From Actinomycetota bacterium (GTDB taxonomy: Bacteria; Actinomycetota; Acidimicrobiia; Acidimicrobiales; Iamiaceae): 64,000 nucleotides of DNA. Shown in pieces: positions 52,294 to 62,491 of this stretch (positions are counted from its first letter, which is position 1; the number at the start of each line of letters is the position of its first letter). The DNA lies in the NCBI GenBank assembly GCA_016185275.1, contig JACPNX010000023.1:124001-188000 (forward strand), given 5' to 3'. The notes under the pieces are model-generated. The model did not search any database and had not been told where the DNA came from. It saw only the letters and a list, made by a program, of their open reading frames with translations. Both the position numbers and the translations under genes were made by a program.

Positions 52294-53709
52294 ATGGTCC
52301 CGGAGCGGCTGCGCGAGGTGCTGGCCGAGGTGCGCCCGCTCGCCGACGCCTTCGCGGCATCGGGCCGGTCGCTGTACCTGGTGGGCGGGATCGTCCGGGA
52401 CCAGCTGCTCCGCGTACCCCTCGCCCCCGGGGTCGACATCGACCTGACGACCGACGCCCGGCCTCCCGACATCAAGCGGATCGTCGGACCGGTGGCCGAG
52501 GCCATGTGGGCGCAGGGCGAGCGCTTCGGCACCATCGGCTGCAAGGTCGGCGGGCGCGCCTTCGAGATCACGACGCACCGGGCGGAGGCCTACCAGCCCG
52601 GCTCGCGCAAGCCGGACGTCCGGTTCGGTGACGACATCGAGGTCGATCTGTCGCGCCGGGACTTCACGGTCAACGCGATGGCGCTGACCCTTCCGGGTGC
52701 CGGCGAGCCTCAGCTCGTCGACCCCTTCGACGGCGCGGCCGACCTGGCCGCCCGCAGGTTGCGGACCCCGCTCGATCCCGAGGTGTCCTTCACGGACGAC
52801 CCACTCCGGATGCTGCGCGCGGCCCGGTTCCTCGCCGGCTACGGCCTCGTGCCCGACGAGCCGCTCGTGCGCGCCGTCGAGCGCCTCGCGACCCGGCTCG
52901 AGATCGTGTCCCCCGAGCGGATCCGCGACGAGCTCGACCGGCTCGTCGTCGTGGAGGACCCCGCTGACGGCCTGTGGTTCCTGGTCGACACCGGCCTGGC
53001 CGAGCAGTTCCTCCCGGAGCTGCCGGCCATGCGCCTGGAGCAGGACCCGGTCCACCATCACAAGGACGTGCTCGCCCACACCATCGCGGTCGTGGGGAAC
53101 GTCCGTGCCCGCACGGACGACGGCTCGCCGAACCGGGTGGTGCGGCTCGCCGCGCTGCTGCACGACGTCGGCAAGCCCAAGACCCGCTCGTTCCAGGCGG
53201 GCAAGGGAGCCACCTTCCACCACCACGAGGTCGTGGGTGCGCGCATGGCGCGGGACCGCATGCAGGCCCTGCGCTACCCGAACGAGGTGGTCGACCAGGT
53301 GACGCGCCTCGTGTTCCTCCACCTGCGGTTCCACACGTACCGGCTCGGCTGGACGGACTCCGCCGTCCGCCGCTTCGTGCGCGACGCGGACGGCCTGTTG
53401 GCCGAGCTCATCGAGCTGACCCGCTGCGACTGCACGACCCGCAACGTGCGCAAGGCCCGCATGCTCGGCCGGCGGATGGACGAGCTGGAGGAGCGCATCG
53501 CCGAGTTGCAGGAGCGGGAGGAGCTGGCCGCCATCCGTCCCGACCTCGACGGACGCCAGGTGATGGAGCACCTCGGCGTGCCGCCCGGGCCGGTGGTCGG
53601 GCGCGCCCTGGACCACCTGCTCGAGTTGCGCCTCGAGGAGGGGCCGCTGGGTGAGCAGGAGGCCCTTCACCGCCTCGACCGGTGGTGGGCCGAGCAGTCC
53701 CCGGCCTGA
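52294..53709 (+). CDS. pcnA: CCA-adding tRNA nucleotidyltransferase
   Basis: This encodes 471 residues. Polymerase-beta head LYLVGGIVRDQLL with DIDLTTDA (catalytic Asp pair), RRDFTVNAMAL, DPLRMLRAARFLAGYG and an HD domain with LLHDVGKPKT match actinobacterial CCA enzymes (Rv3907c position). It adds or repairs CCA on tRNAs; tRNA-Ile in this window lacks an encoded CCA. Confidence 0.95.
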   Translation: MVPERLREVLAEVRPLADAFAASGRSLYLVGGIVRDQLLRVPLAPGVDIDLTTDARPPDIKRIVGPVAEAMWAQGERFGTIGCKVGGRAFEITTHRAEAYQPGSRKPDVRFGDDIEVDLSRRDFTVNAMALTLPGAGEPQLVDPFDGAADLAARRLRTPLDPEVSFTDDPLRMLRAARFLAGYGLVPDEPLVRAVERLATRLEIVSPERIRDELDRLVVVEDPADGLWFLVDTGLAEQFLPELPAMRLEQDPVHHHKDVLAHTIAVVGNVRARTDDGSPNRVVRLAALLHDVGKPKTRSFQAGKGATFHHHEVVGARMARDRMQALRYPNEVVDQVTRLVFLHLRFHTYRLGWTDSAVRRFVRDADGLLAELIELTRCDCTTRNVRKARMLGRRMDELEERIAELQEREELAAIRPDLDGRQVMEHLGVPPGPVVGRALDHLLELRLEEGPLGEQEALHRLDRWWAEQSPA

Positions 53710-53793
53710 CGGATGGGCGGGGGCACGCCCTTCGCCGCCCGTGGCCGAGGTCAGCTCGACTCGCCGACCTCGCCGCGGTCCGCGCCGGCGCCG

Positions 53794-53832
53794 GGATCGC
53801 CGCGATTGGATCGCCGGGCCCCGGGATCGCCG
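53794..53832 (+). repeat. Three GGATCGCCG direct repeats after pcnA
   Basis: GGATCGCCG occurs at 53794, 53808 and 53824 in the 130-base spacer between convergent pcnA and the methyltransferase gene. It is probably a simple duplicated tract. No strong terminator hairpin is obvious. Confidence 0.5.
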
Positions 53833-53838
53833 GGGTTC

Positions 53839-54594
53839 CTAGGAGCCCTGCTTGCGCGCCCGGAAGACGACGGTCGCGGGGACGACGGCGTCGAGGCTGC
53901 CCGCCGGAGCGCCGGTCGGGATCGGCTCGAGGAGCGTGTCGACCCGGAACCCCGTGTTCAACAGCGCCCGGAAGACGGCCGCGACGGTGCGCGGGTGGTC
54001 CTCGACCTCCTCACCGTCGCGCACCCAGGTGATCGGCTCCTCGTCGGCGTAGCCCCGCACGACGCGCGGTTCCGCGGTGCCCGTGCTCAGCATCAGCCGG
54101 GCGGGATGCGGCAACGAGAAGGCGAAGGCGTGCTCCGGCTTGAGGACACGGTGGACCTGGCGGAAGACGCGCGGCAGGTCCGACACCTCCGCCAGCGCGT
54201 ACGAGCTGAACACCGCGTCGATGGCGTCGGCGCGGACGAAGGCCAGTTCGGCCAGACCGGTGGCCCGCTGGAGCTCGACCTTGACGCCGGCTGCTTCGGC
54301 CGCCCGGCGGGCCAGCTCCAGCTGGGCCGCGTCGGCATCGACGGCGATCACCTTGGCCCCCTGGCGGGCGAACGCCACGGACGCGTGCCCGGCGCCGCAC
54401 CCGAGGTCGAGCACGCGGCGCCCGTCGAGAGGACCGAGCAGGCGCAGCCGCCCCTCGTCGGGGATGCCGTCGCCGTAGACGGCCGCCTCCGTCCCCAGGC
54501 TGGCGCCCGCCCGGCCGGCTGCCGTGAACCGGGTGCGCTCGGGGGGTTCAGGCGAGGGGCTGTCGGGCGGGGGCGCGCTGCGTCGAGTGGCCAT
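53839..54594 (-). CDS. SAM-dependent methyltransferase
   Basis: This encodes 251 residues. Class I motif VLDLGCGAGHASVAFARQG (about 60-80), acidic VIAVDADAAQLELARRA, and DAVFSSYALAEVSDLP are typical of small-molecule methyltransferases. Substrate unknown. It stands alone between convergent pcnA and an ABC exporter pair on the same strand. Confidence 0.85.
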   Translation of the reverse strand: MATRRSAPPPDSPSPEPPERTRFTAAGRAGASLGTEAAVYGDGIPDEGRLRLLGPLDGRRVLDLGCGAGHASVAFARQGAKVIAVDADAAQLELARRAAEAAGVKVELQRATGLAELAFVRADAIDAVFSSYALAEVSDLPRVFRQVHRVLKPEHAFAFSLPHPARLMLSTGTAEPRVVRGYADEEPITWVRDGEEVEDHPRTVAAVFRALLNTGFRVDTLLEPIPTGAPAGSLDAVVPATVVFRARKQGS

Positions 54595-54687
54595 GGCTCC
54601 CACGATCCCATGCGGGTGACCATCCGGCGCGAACCTGGTGGGTGATGCGGCTGACGCCGGCGCGGATCGACGACCTCGACTGCGATC

Positions 54688-56460
54688 TCAGCGCTCGCGG
54701 ACCTCCACGACGCGGCCGCGCTGCACGACGAGCACGCGGTCCGCGCGCCGGTGGACCGCGGGCCGGTGCGACACGGCCAGCACCGTGGCCCCGGTCCGGC
54801 CGAGGACCCGTCGCCACAGCTCGGCCTCCGTGGCCGTGTCCAGCGCGCTCGAGAGGTCGTCCACGACCAGCAGGTCCGGTTCGCGGACGAGGGCCCGGGC
54901 TGCCGCGGCCCGCTGCACCTGGCCGCCGGACAGCCGCACCCCTCGGGTCCCCACCACCGTGGCGAGACCCTCCGGCATGGCGGTCACGTCGGCGTCGAGG
55001 CAGGCGAGGCGGACGGCCTCCCAGAGCGAGCCTCCGTCCGGCCAGCCGAGCAGGATCGCGTCGGCCAGGGGCTCGCTGAACAGGCGAGGCACCTGGGGCA
55101 CGTAGGCGGCGCGGGGCGGAACGAGGAACTCCGACGGCTCGTCGACGGGGCGACCGTTCCAACTGACAGTGCCGGCGCTGGCGGCGACGAGCCCCAAGAC
55201 GGCGCGCAGCAGCGTGCTCTTGCCGGCTCCCACCTCACCGGTCACGACCACGACCTCGCCGCGCCGCACGACGAGGTCGACGCGGTCGATCCCGCCACCC
55301 TGCTCGTGGCGGGCGGTGAGGCCTTCGGCCCGCAGCTCCACCAGGGCATGCCCGTCGCGGACCGGTGGCGCCTCGAGCGGTGGTGGCCCGGTCCGGAGGT
55401 GGATCGGCACCGGAGCGGCCGGCGCGAGCGGGTCGTCGCCCGGTGTGAGCTCGGCGAGGCGGGCGACCGACACGTCGGCCTGGCGCTGGTAGGTGCCGAG
55501 CGAGGCGACCCACCGGGGGAGCGAGCCGATCACGGTCACGTAGGACGCGAACAGCGCGACCTCCCCGACCGAGACCGCCCGCCGCCGAGCGGAGAAGGCC
55601 AGTGCCAGCAGGACCAGTCCGATCCCTGCCTCGCCCACCGCGGAGGCGAGCGAGCGCATGACCGCGGTGGCGACCTGGTCACGGTGGGCCCGGACGGCGC
55701 GATGGCGGTTGAGCGCCCGGAAGCGTTCCAGGACGGCATCTTCCGCCCCTGCGGTCCGCAGAGCGAGGATCCCGCCGAAGGTGTCGCCGACGAACCCCGT
55801 GACGGCCGCCGTCGCCCGCCGGGCAGCCAGGCGCCAGGCTCTGAGGCGCGGAGCCATCGCCCGCACCGCCCAGGCCGTGACGGCGACCGGCAGCGCGGCC
55901 ACCAGCGTGGCCCGCAAGTCGACGGTGGACAGCACGGCGAGGCCGATCACCGACGCGACGCCGGCGCCGGTCACGTCCAGCCAGACGTCGCACACGAGCG
56001 CTAGATCGAAGGTGTCGTCGCGGAAGCGGCTGACCGCCTCGCCCGAGGACGAGGGGAGCCGCCCCGTGGCGGGACCGGGCCGCAACAGCACCGACCGGAG
56101 CATGTTCACCCGGGGGACCGTGTTCCAGCCGACCCAGGCGCCGTTCCATTGCACGACGCCGAGGAGCAGACCGAGCCAGCGGACCGCCTCGACCGCGCCC
56201 ATGGCGACGAGCGCGTGCCACACCGTGAACCCGCCTCGGGGATCGACGTCGACGCGGGAGAGGGCGACGGTGAGGAACCAACCGGCCGCCAGTGGCACCG
56301 ACCAGAAGATCGTCCACCACACCAGCCCGATCAGGAAGGCCGCAGGGTCTCCTCGGACGAGCCGGAGCGCCGCGCCCACGGAACGCCGGGGCGCGTCGCG
56401 GTCCTCGAGGTCGTCCCGGCCAGCGCTGGTGGCGGGTGGAGCCGGCGTGTCCTGGCTCAC
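54688..56460 (-). CDS. ABC exporter half (permease-ATPase) with degenerate Walker B
   Basis: This encodes 590 residues, with a GTG start overlapping the partner stop (GTGA). Six hydrophobic segments (about 40-320) are followed by an ATPase with GEVGAGKSTLLRAV, signature LSGGQVQRAAAARALV, and Walker B LLVVDDLSSALD, where the catalytic Glu is Asp. With the canonical partner it should form a heterodimeric exporter with one weak ATP site. Substrate unknown. Confidence 0.9.
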   Translation of the reverse strand: MSQDTPAPPATSAGRDDLEDRDAPRRSVGAALRLVRGDPAAFLIGLVWWTIFWSVPLAAGWFLTVALSRVDVDPRGGFTVWHALVAMGAVEAVRWLGLLLGVVQWNGAWVGWNTVPRVNMLRSVLLRPGPATGRLPSSSGEAVSRFRDDTFDLALVCDVWLDVTGAGVASVIGLAVLSTVDLRATLVAALPVAVTAWAVRAMAPRLRAWRLAARRATAAVTGFVGDTFGGILALRTAGAEDAVLERFRALNRHRAVRAHRDQVATAVMRSLASAVGEAGIGLVLLALAFSARRRAVSVGEVALFASYVTVIGSLPRWVASLGTYQRQADVSVARLAELTPGDDPLAPAAPVPIHLRTGPPPLEAPPVRDGHALVELRAEGLTARHEQGGGIDRVDLVVRRGEVVVVTGEVGAGKSTLLRAVLGLVAASAGTVSWNGRPVDEPSEFLVPPRAAYVPQVPRLFSEPLADAILLGWPDGGSLWEAVRLACLDADVTAMPEGLATVVGTRGVRLSGGQVQRAAAARALVREPDLLVVDDLSSALDTATEAELWRRVLGRTGATVLAVSHRPAVHRRADRVLVVQRGRVVEVRER

Positions 56461-58211
56461 GGGTGGTCTCCGAGCAGGGCCGTGCCGGCGCTGGCCCGCG
56501 CCGCGAACCGTGAGGAGGGGTCGGCTGCGAGCGCCTCGCGCGGGCCCCACTCCACGACGGCGCCGTCGTCGACCACGGCGATGAGGTCGGCCCGATCCAG
56601 CGTGGCCAGCCGGTGCGCCACCACGACGGCGGTCCGGCCGGACAGCAGGCGGTCCGTCGCCTCGACGAGGCGCGCTTCGGTGGCCGGATCGAGCCGGCTC
56701 GAGGCTTCGTCGAGGACGACCACCCCCGGGTCGGCCAGGAAGGCCCGCGCCAAGGCGAGCAGCTGGGCCTGGCCGGCGGACAACCGGTCGGCTCCCGCAA
56801 GGTCCTCGTCGAGACCACCGGGCAGGCGGGCGAGCCACTCGCCGAGACCGACGTCGCCCAGGACGGTCCGCAGGCGCTCGTCGTCGGCGACGAGGGCACC
56901 GAACAGCGTGACGTTGTCGCGCACGCTGGCCCGGAACAGCTCGACGTCCTGGGTGACGACGGCGATGTGCCGGCGCAGATCGGCGAGCGGCACGTCGCGC
57001 ACGTCCACGCCGCCGAGGCGAACGGCACCGTCGTCGACGTCCCAGAGGCGGGCCATCAGGCGCCCCAGGGTGGTCTTGCCGCTGCCGGTGCGACCCACCA
57101 CTCCGAGCACTGCGCCAGCGGGGATGCGCAGCGTGACGTCGCGCATGGCCGGCTTGCCGCCCCGTTCGTAGGCGAACGTGACGCCGTCGAGCTCGACGGT
57201 GAGGGCGCCGGCCCCCGGCGCCGGCCCGGGGCCGTCGACGATGCTCGGCCGTTCGCCGAGGAGGCGGGCGGTGCGGCGCAGCCCGGCGGCCGCCTTCTGC
57301 ATCTCCTGCAGCTGCTCGGCGACCTGCTCGAGCGGGCGGCGCACGAGCTGGACGTAGCGGGCCAGGGCGAGGATCGACCCGAGGGAGATGGCGCCCCGAC
57401 GCTCCAGCGCGACCGCGAGGCCGACCACCGCCGCGGTGCCGAGGGCGTGGACGACACCAGCCACCGCGTACCCGGCGTCGATGCGGACGGCCTCCCTGCG
57501 CTGGGCCCGCCACAGCGCGGCCGAGTGCACCAGCAGACGGTGGACGCCGTAGCCCCCGGCGCCGTTGGCGCGCAGGTCCTCGATGCCGCCGAGTCGCTCC
57601 TCGACGTCGCCGTAGAGCTTCGACTCCACCTCCCGGCGGGCATCGCTGGCCGGAACGCCGAGCGACCGCAGGCCGGCCAGCGCGGCGACGGCCGACGCGG
57701 TGACCAGCACCACCGCGGCGCCGGCGCGCCAGTCGATGGCCACGGACACCACGAGCGCGCCGGCCACCAGCACCGCGTTGCCGACGAGGTCGGCCACCGC
57801 GCTCCCGGTGAACCTGGTGACCGCTTCGACGTCGCCATCGACCCGCTCGATCAGCACGCCGGGCGCGTGGGAGGCGTGCCAAGGCAGGTCGAGCCGGAGG
57901 GCGTGGGCGGCGAGCCGCTCTCGCAGGCGGTTACCGGCTCTCCAAGCCACCTCGACCGCGCCCCACGTGACCGCGAGCAGCAACACCTCGGCGACGACCG
58001 CGATCGCCAGGTAGGCGCCGGCGAGGCCCAGCAGCACGCCGGTGGGCCGGCGTGAGGCGGCGGAGTCCACGAACCGGGCCAGCACCAGGGGCCCGGCGAG
58101 GGGCAGCAGGCGAGCGATCACGAGCAGGGTCACGAGCGCGCCGACCTTGCGCCGCTCGGGGCGCAGGAAGCCGGCGAGGAGCCGCAGGTCGGAGGTGGGA
58201 GCGTCAGGCAT
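56457..58211 (-). CDS. ABC exporter half with canonical ATPase
   Basis: This encodes 584 residues from ATG at 58211. A six-helix membrane domain is followed by an ATPase with GRTGSGKTTLGRLMARLWD, signature LSAGQAQLLALARAFL, and Walker B VVVLDEASSRLD with Glu present. It is the functional partner of the downstream gene. Confidence 0.9.
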   Translation of the reverse strand: MPDAPTSDLRLLAGFLRPERRKVGALVTLLVIARLLPLAGPLVLARFVDSAASRRPTGVLLGLAGAYLAIAVVAEVLLLAVTWGAVEVAWRAGNRLRERLAAHALRLDLPWHASHAPGVLIERVDGDVEAVTRFTGSAVADLVGNAVLVAGALVVSVAIDWRAGAAVVLVTASAVAALAGLRSLGVPASDARREVESKLYGDVEERLGGIEDLRANGAGGYGVHRLLVHSAALWRAQRREAVRIDAGYAVAGVVHALGTAAVVGLAVALERRGAISLGSILALARYVQLVRRPLEQVAEQLQEMQKAAAGLRRTARLLGERPSIVDGPGPAPGAGALTVELDGVTFAYERGGKPAMRDVTLRIPAGAVLGVVGRTGSGKTTLGRLMARLWDVDDGAVRLGGVDVRDVPLADLRRHIAVVTQDVELFRASVRDNVTLFGALVADDERLRTVLGDVGLGEWLARLPGGLDEDLAGADRLSAGQAQLLALARAFLADPGVVVLDEASSRLDPATEARLVEATDRLLSGRTAVVVAHRLATLDRADLIAVVDDGAVVEWGPREALAADPSSRFAARASAGTALLGDHP

Positions 58212-58442
58212 CAGCGGTCGGCGGGGGCCGGGGTGGGCCGGGGTGGCGTGCCGGCTCCCGGCCGAGCTCGCCGACGAAGTGCCGGCGGAGCGCCGGCCGA
58301 GCGTCGGCCGGCGCGGCGGCTCCTGACGGTACGGCTGCGCCGGTACGAGGCCACCAACCATTTTCGATGGCCTCGACCGCCGACGGGCGAATTGTCCGCC
58401 GGCACGTCCCCCGGCGCGGTCCGCCCACTAGCCTGCGCAGCC

Positions 58443-58859
58443 GTGCCGTTCAGGCCCGACGCGGTTCGGGGGGCCGGGTTCCGAGGCCCCGGCGAGATCG
58501 ACTACCGCCTCGCGCGCCAGGCCGTGCTGTCGGAGTTCCGCAAGGGCAGGCTGGCCCGCCACGAGGTGTGCGACGCACATCCCGAGCTGCGCCGAGCGGC
58601 TCGCGAGGTGGGTGACGTCACGTCGCAGGACTGCCCGATCTGTGAAGCGGAGCCGGTGGTGCTCGTGTCGTACGTGTTCGGGCCCCGCCTGCCCGCGCAC
58701 GGCCGCTGCCTGACCGCCAAGGGCGAGCTGCGCCGCCTGGCCAGCCGGGGAGGGCCGTACGCCTGCTACGTCGTCGAGGTCTGCAGGGCGTGTGGCTGGA
58801 ACCACCTGGCCCGCACCTTCGTCGTCGACCCCGCCACCCGTCGCGCCGCCGCACGCTGA
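58443..58859 (+). CDS. DUF5318 zinc-ribbon-like protein
   Basis: This encodes 138 residues from GTG at 58443. After IDYRLARQAVLSEFRKGRLA come CPIC and CRAC pairs about 50 residues apart, suggesting one bound Zn. This matches DUF5318, which lies before ponA1 in mycobacteria (Rv0049 position). Function unknown. Confidence 0.8.
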   Translation: MPFRPDAVRGAGFRGPGEIDYRLARQAVLSEFRKGRLARHEVCDAHPELRRAAREVGDVTSQDCPICEAEPVVLVSYVFGPRLPAHGRCLTAKGELRRLASRGGPYACYVVEVCRACGWNHLARTFVVDPATRRAAAR

Positions 58860-58961
58860 GGGCTTCGGCGCCGAGCCCAGCGGGGCGGAGCGGCTGGGGC
58901 CGGTGCTGTCCCGCCCGGTACCCTCCCGGGCGTCCGGTCCGCCTACCGTCCGCGCTCCGAC

Positions 58962-61208
58962 ATGCCCCGCACCCGTTCGATCCGCGCCTCCGACCTGACC
59001 ACGACCCGTTCCGGCGAGGTCCGCAGGCGCAGCTTCCTGTGGCGCTGGCGGCGGTTCCTGTTCGGGGCCGGCCTGTTCCTGCTCACCCTCCTCGCCGGCC
59101 TGGCCGTCGTGCTGTCACGCATCCAGTTGCCGGGGCCGCCGCCCGTGGAGGCGCAGACCACGTTCGTGTGCGCGGCCGACGTGCCCCTCGGCCGGTGCGG
59201 AGCGGCCAACGCGCTGGCCGTCCTCCACGGCCAGGAGGACCGCTCGTCGGTGTCGCTGGCGCGCGTGCCGCTCGTGATGCAACGGGCGCTGCTGGCCGCC
59301 GAGGACCGCAAGTTCTTCGATCACGGTGGGGTCGACCCGCTGGGCATCACCCGGGCCGCGTGGGCGGACATCCGCAACAAGGGCGCCATCCAGGGCGGGT
59401 CGACGTTGACCCAACAGCTCGTGAAGAACCTGTACCTCGGGCACGAGCGCACGCTGACGCGCAAGCTCAAAGAGGCGGTGATGGCGGTGAAGTTCGAGCA
59501 GAAGTACTCGAAGCGCCAGATCCTCGAGCTCTACTTGAACACCGTCTACTTCGGCCGCGGTGCGTACGGCATCCAGGCCGCGTCGCAGGCCTACTTCGGC
59601 AAGGACGTCGGGGCTCTGACGCTTCCCGAGGCGGCGCTGCTCGCCGGGTTGGTGCGCTCGCCTCAGACCGGTGAGCCCTACCGGTTCCCGCAGGAGGCGA
59701 AGCGCCGGCGGCTGTCGGTGCTCGAGAACATGCGCAAGGCCGGGTGGATCACCCCTGCGGAGCTCCGAGCCGCCGACGCCGTCCCCTTCGACATCTTCAA
59801 CGGGCTGCGCCTGTGGGCGCCCTCCCAGGGTGTGGAGATCCGCAAGGGCGGTTCGCCCGGTACGCCGGAGTACGCAGCGACGCAGTACTTCGTCGAGTAC
59901 GTCCGCCAGCAGCTCGTGCGCCGCTACGGCACCGACGCCGTCTACGGCGGTGGGCTGCGCGTGTACACGACGCTCGACCTTCGCATGCAGCGGGCCGCGT
60001 ACGAGGCGGTGACGGAGACGCTCGACCAGCCCGGGGACCCGGCGGGTTCGATCGTGGCGCTCGACGACCAGGGCCAGATCAAGGCGATGATGGGCGGGAC
60101 CGACTACAAGGCGTCGAACGTGAACCTGGCCACCGGCCGGCAGGGCGGCGGCAGCGGTCGCCAGCCCGGGTCCACGTTCAAGCCGTTCGCCCTGGCCGAG
60201 GCCGTCCGCGAGGGCTATTCGCTGCAGTCGGTCTTCTCGTCTCCACCACAGCTCGAGTTCCCGCAGTTCCCCCAGCCCGACGGCGGGCCCTGGGTGGTGC
60301 GCGGTGGGTGCTGCGGTGGCCGGGCCACGCTGCTCCAGGGCACGCAGAACTCGGTGAACACGGTCTTCGCGCAGCTGATGGTCAAGCTCGGGCCGCCCGC
60401 CGTCATCGACATGGCGCGCCGGCTCGGGATCACGTCCACGGGAGCGGACCTGCCGCCGGTCCCGTCGCTGGTGCTCGGGTCGGGGTCGGTGTCGGTGCTC
60501 GACATGGCCTCGGCGTACTCGACGTTCGCCGACCGGGGCGTGCACGTCGAGCCGCGCGCCGTGGTGCGCGTCGACCGGGCGGACGGATCACTGCTCGACC
60601 GGTTCGAACCGAAGCGCACGCCCGTCCTCACCAGCGAGCAGGCCGGGCTGGTCACCTACGCGCTCCAGCAGGTCGTCAAGTACGGCACCGGCCGCGCCGC
60701 CGCCTTCGGGCCCGACATGGCGGGCAAGACCGGTACCACGCAGAACAACAAGGACGCCTGGTTCCTCGGGTTCACCCCGAAGCTCACGGCTGCGGCATGG
60801 ATGGGCTACCCGGGCAAGCCGGGGCAGCCGGTGCCCGAGATGAGCTCGGTCCACGGTCTGACGGTGCAGGGCGGCAACCTGCCCGCGCAGATGTGGCGAC
60901 GGTTCATGCAGAAGGCCACGGCCGGCATGGACACGGGCACGTTCGCGCTGCCGGCCGACCCGACCCAGGGCCGCCAGGTCAACCCGGAGCTGGCGACGAC
61001 GGTCCCGCCGCGCCCCAGCACGACCCGGCCGCCGAGCTCGCTGCCGCCGACGACGGCTCCGGGCACGGCCACCTCGCTGCCGCCCACGACCCCGCCGACG
61101 CATCCGCCCACCACCCCGCCGCGGACGACGGCTCCGCCGATCACGATCCTGCCGCCGCCGACGTCACCGGATCGCGGTGGCGGTGGCGGGCAGCCCGGCC
61201 GCGGCTGA
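58962..61208 (+). CDS. ponA: Bifunctional class A penicillin-binding protein
   Basis: This encodes 748 residues. A short cytoplasmic tail and one membrane helix (about 30-50) precede a transglycosylase (GT51) domain with ALLAAEDRKFFDHGG (catalytic Glu), QGGSTLTQQLVKN and RKLKEAVMAVKFE. The transpeptidase domain has GSTFKP (Ser nucleophile), SVN and KTGTT. A Pro/Thr-rich tail of about 70 residues resembles that of PonA1. It polymerises and cross-links peptidoglycan outside the membrane. Confidence 0.95.
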   Translation: MPRTRSIRASDLTTTRSGEVRRRSFLWRWRRFLFGAGLFLLTLLAGLAVVLSRIQLPGPPPVEAQTTFVCAADVPLGRCGAANALAVLHGQEDRSSVSLARVPLVMQRALLAAEDRKFFDHGGVDPLGITRAAWADIRNKGAIQGGSTLTQQLVKNLYLGHERTLTRKLKEAVMAVKFEQKYSKRQILELYLNTVYFGRGAYGIQAASQAYFGKDVGALTLPEAALLAGLVRSPQTGEPYRFPQEAKRRRLSVLENMRKAGWITPAELRAADAVPFDIFNGLRLWAPSQGVEIRKGGSPGTPEYAATQYFVEYVRQQLVRRYGTDAVYGGGLRVYTTLDLRMQRAAYEAVTETLDQPGDPAGSIVALDDQGQIKAMMGGTDYKASNVNLATGRQGGGSGRQPGSTFKPFALAEAVREGYSLQSVFSSPPQLEFPQFPQPDGGPWVVRGGCCGGRATLLQGTQNSVNTVFAQLMVKLGPPAVIDMARRLGITSTGADLPPVPSLVLGSGSVSVLDMASAYSTFADRGVHVEPRAVVRVDRADGSLLDRFEPKRTPVLTSEQAGLVTYALQQVVKYGTGRAAAFGPDMAGKTGTTQNNKDAWFLGFTPKLTAAAWMGYPGKPGQPVPEMSSVHGLTVQGGNLPAQMWRRFMQKATAGMDTGTFALPADPTQGRQVNPELATTVPPRPSTTRPPSSLPPTTAPGTATSLPPTTPPTHPPTTPPRTTAPPITILPPPTSPDRGGGGGQPGRG

Positions 61209-61226
61209 GCCGCGGCTGAGCTGCGG

Positions 61227-61427
61227 CTACGCCCGCTGCTCACCCGCGCCGTCGCCCAACACCTCGTGCGGATAGTGCGAGCGGCACGGCAGGCACCACC
61301 GCTCGACGTCGGCATCCACGTCGACCCGGCCCGCAGCGTCCCATGAGGCCGGGGTGACGTAGTGCCGGTGGACGTGCACGAGGTCGTCACGCTCGTCGCC
61401 GCAGCTGTCACAGGTCCCGGACTCCAC
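61227..61427 (-). CDS. Small four-cysteine zinc-ribbon protein
   Basis: This encodes 66 residues from a GTG. CDSC near the start and CLPC near residue 45 form a likely zinc ribbon; the remainder is acidic with several His. It is short but has a consistent frame between oppositely oriented ponA and panB. Function unknown; possibly nucleic-acid-binding. Confidence 0.6.
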   Translation of the reverse strand: MESGTCDSCGDERDDLVHVHRHYVTPASWDAAGRVDVDADVERWCLPCRSHYPHEVLGDGAGEQRA

Positions 61428-61582
61428 CGGCGCCGACGCTACCCACCTCGGCGGCCGTCAGCGGGGTGGGGACGCCGCCGGTCGCCCCGGTCCGGCCGTC
61501 TGGGACGCCCGGCGGCGCGGCGGGTAGGTTGGCGGCACCGCCGGCAGCCGAGTGGCGCTGGACGGAACGAGGAGGTGCCCCG

Positions 61583-62491
61583 ATGGGCTCGACCGACCTG
61601 CGCAGCGCGCCGCCCACGGCGCCGGCCTTGCGTGCCCCGCTGACCGTGCCGGCGCTGCGTGCCCGCAAGGTGATCGGAGGGGCCGAGCCGCTCGTGATGG
61701 TCACCGCGTACGACGCGCCGGGAGCCCGGATCGCCGACGAGGCCGGCGTGGACCTGATCCTCGTCGGCGACAGCGTGGCCATGGTCGTGCTCGGCTACGA
61801 CGACACGCTGTCGGTCACGGTCGACGACATCGCGCACCACGTGGCTGCGGTGGCCCGTCCCAAGCCGCGGCCCCTCATCGTCGGCGACATGCCGTGGATG
61901 AGCTACCACGTGTCGGTGGAGGACACGGTGCGCAACGCGGCCCGGCTCGTGCGCGCCGGCGCCGAGGCGGTGAAGCTCGAAGGCGGTCGCAAGCGGCTGC
62001 CGATGGTCGAGGCGCTCATCGACGCGGAGATTCCCGTGATGGGCCACCTCGGTCTCACGCCGCAGTCGGTGCACGCGATGGGCGGTTTCCGGGTGCAGGG
62101 TCGCACGACCGAGGCGGCGCGCAGCCTGGTCCAGGACGCGAAGGCGCTCGCGCACGCCGGCTGCTTCTCGATCGTCCTCGAAGGCGTCCCCGCCGAGGTG
62201 GCGGCGATCGTGACCGACTCGATCGACGTGCCGACGATCGGCATCGGCGCAGGGCCCGGTTGCGACGGCCAGGTGCTCGTGTTCCACGATCTGCTCGGCA
62301 TCGAGGACCGCGTCGCGCCGAAGTTCGTCCGTCGCTACGCCTCCCTCAAGGAGGACGCGGTGGCCGCGGTCTCGGCCTTCGCCGGCGACGTGCGCGCCCG
62401 GCGTTTCCCCGGCGAGACGGAGAGCTACCACCTGTCGGGCGAGGTCGCCGAGACGCTGGGTCTGTACGGGAGCGGTGGCGCCCGGGGCTGA
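61583..62491 (+). CDS. panB: Ketopantoate hydroxymethyltransferase
   Basis: This encodes 302 residues from ATG at 61583 behind GGAGG. Signatures: VMVTAYDAPGARIADEAG, LILVGDSVAMVVLGYDDTL, VGDMPWMSY, AVKLEGG, and GHLGLTPQS with the metal ligands. First step of pantothenate (CoA) synthesis from ketoisovalerate and methylene-THF. The other pan genes are not in this window. Confidence 0.95.
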   Translation: MGSTDLRSAPPTAPALRAPLTVPALRARKVIGGAEPLVMVTAYDAPGARIADEAGVDLILVGDSVAMVVLGYDDTLSVTVDDIAHHVAAVARPKPRPLIVGDMPWMSYHVSVEDTVRNAARLVRAGAEAVKLEGGRKRLPMVEALIDAEIPVMGHLGLTPQSVHAMGGFRVQGRTTEAARSLVQDAKALAHAGCFSIVLEGVPAEVAAIVTDSIDVPTIGIGAGPGCDGQVLVFHDLLGIEDRVAPKFVRRYASLKEDAVAAVSAFAGDVRARRFPGETESYHLSGEVAETLGLYGSGGARG

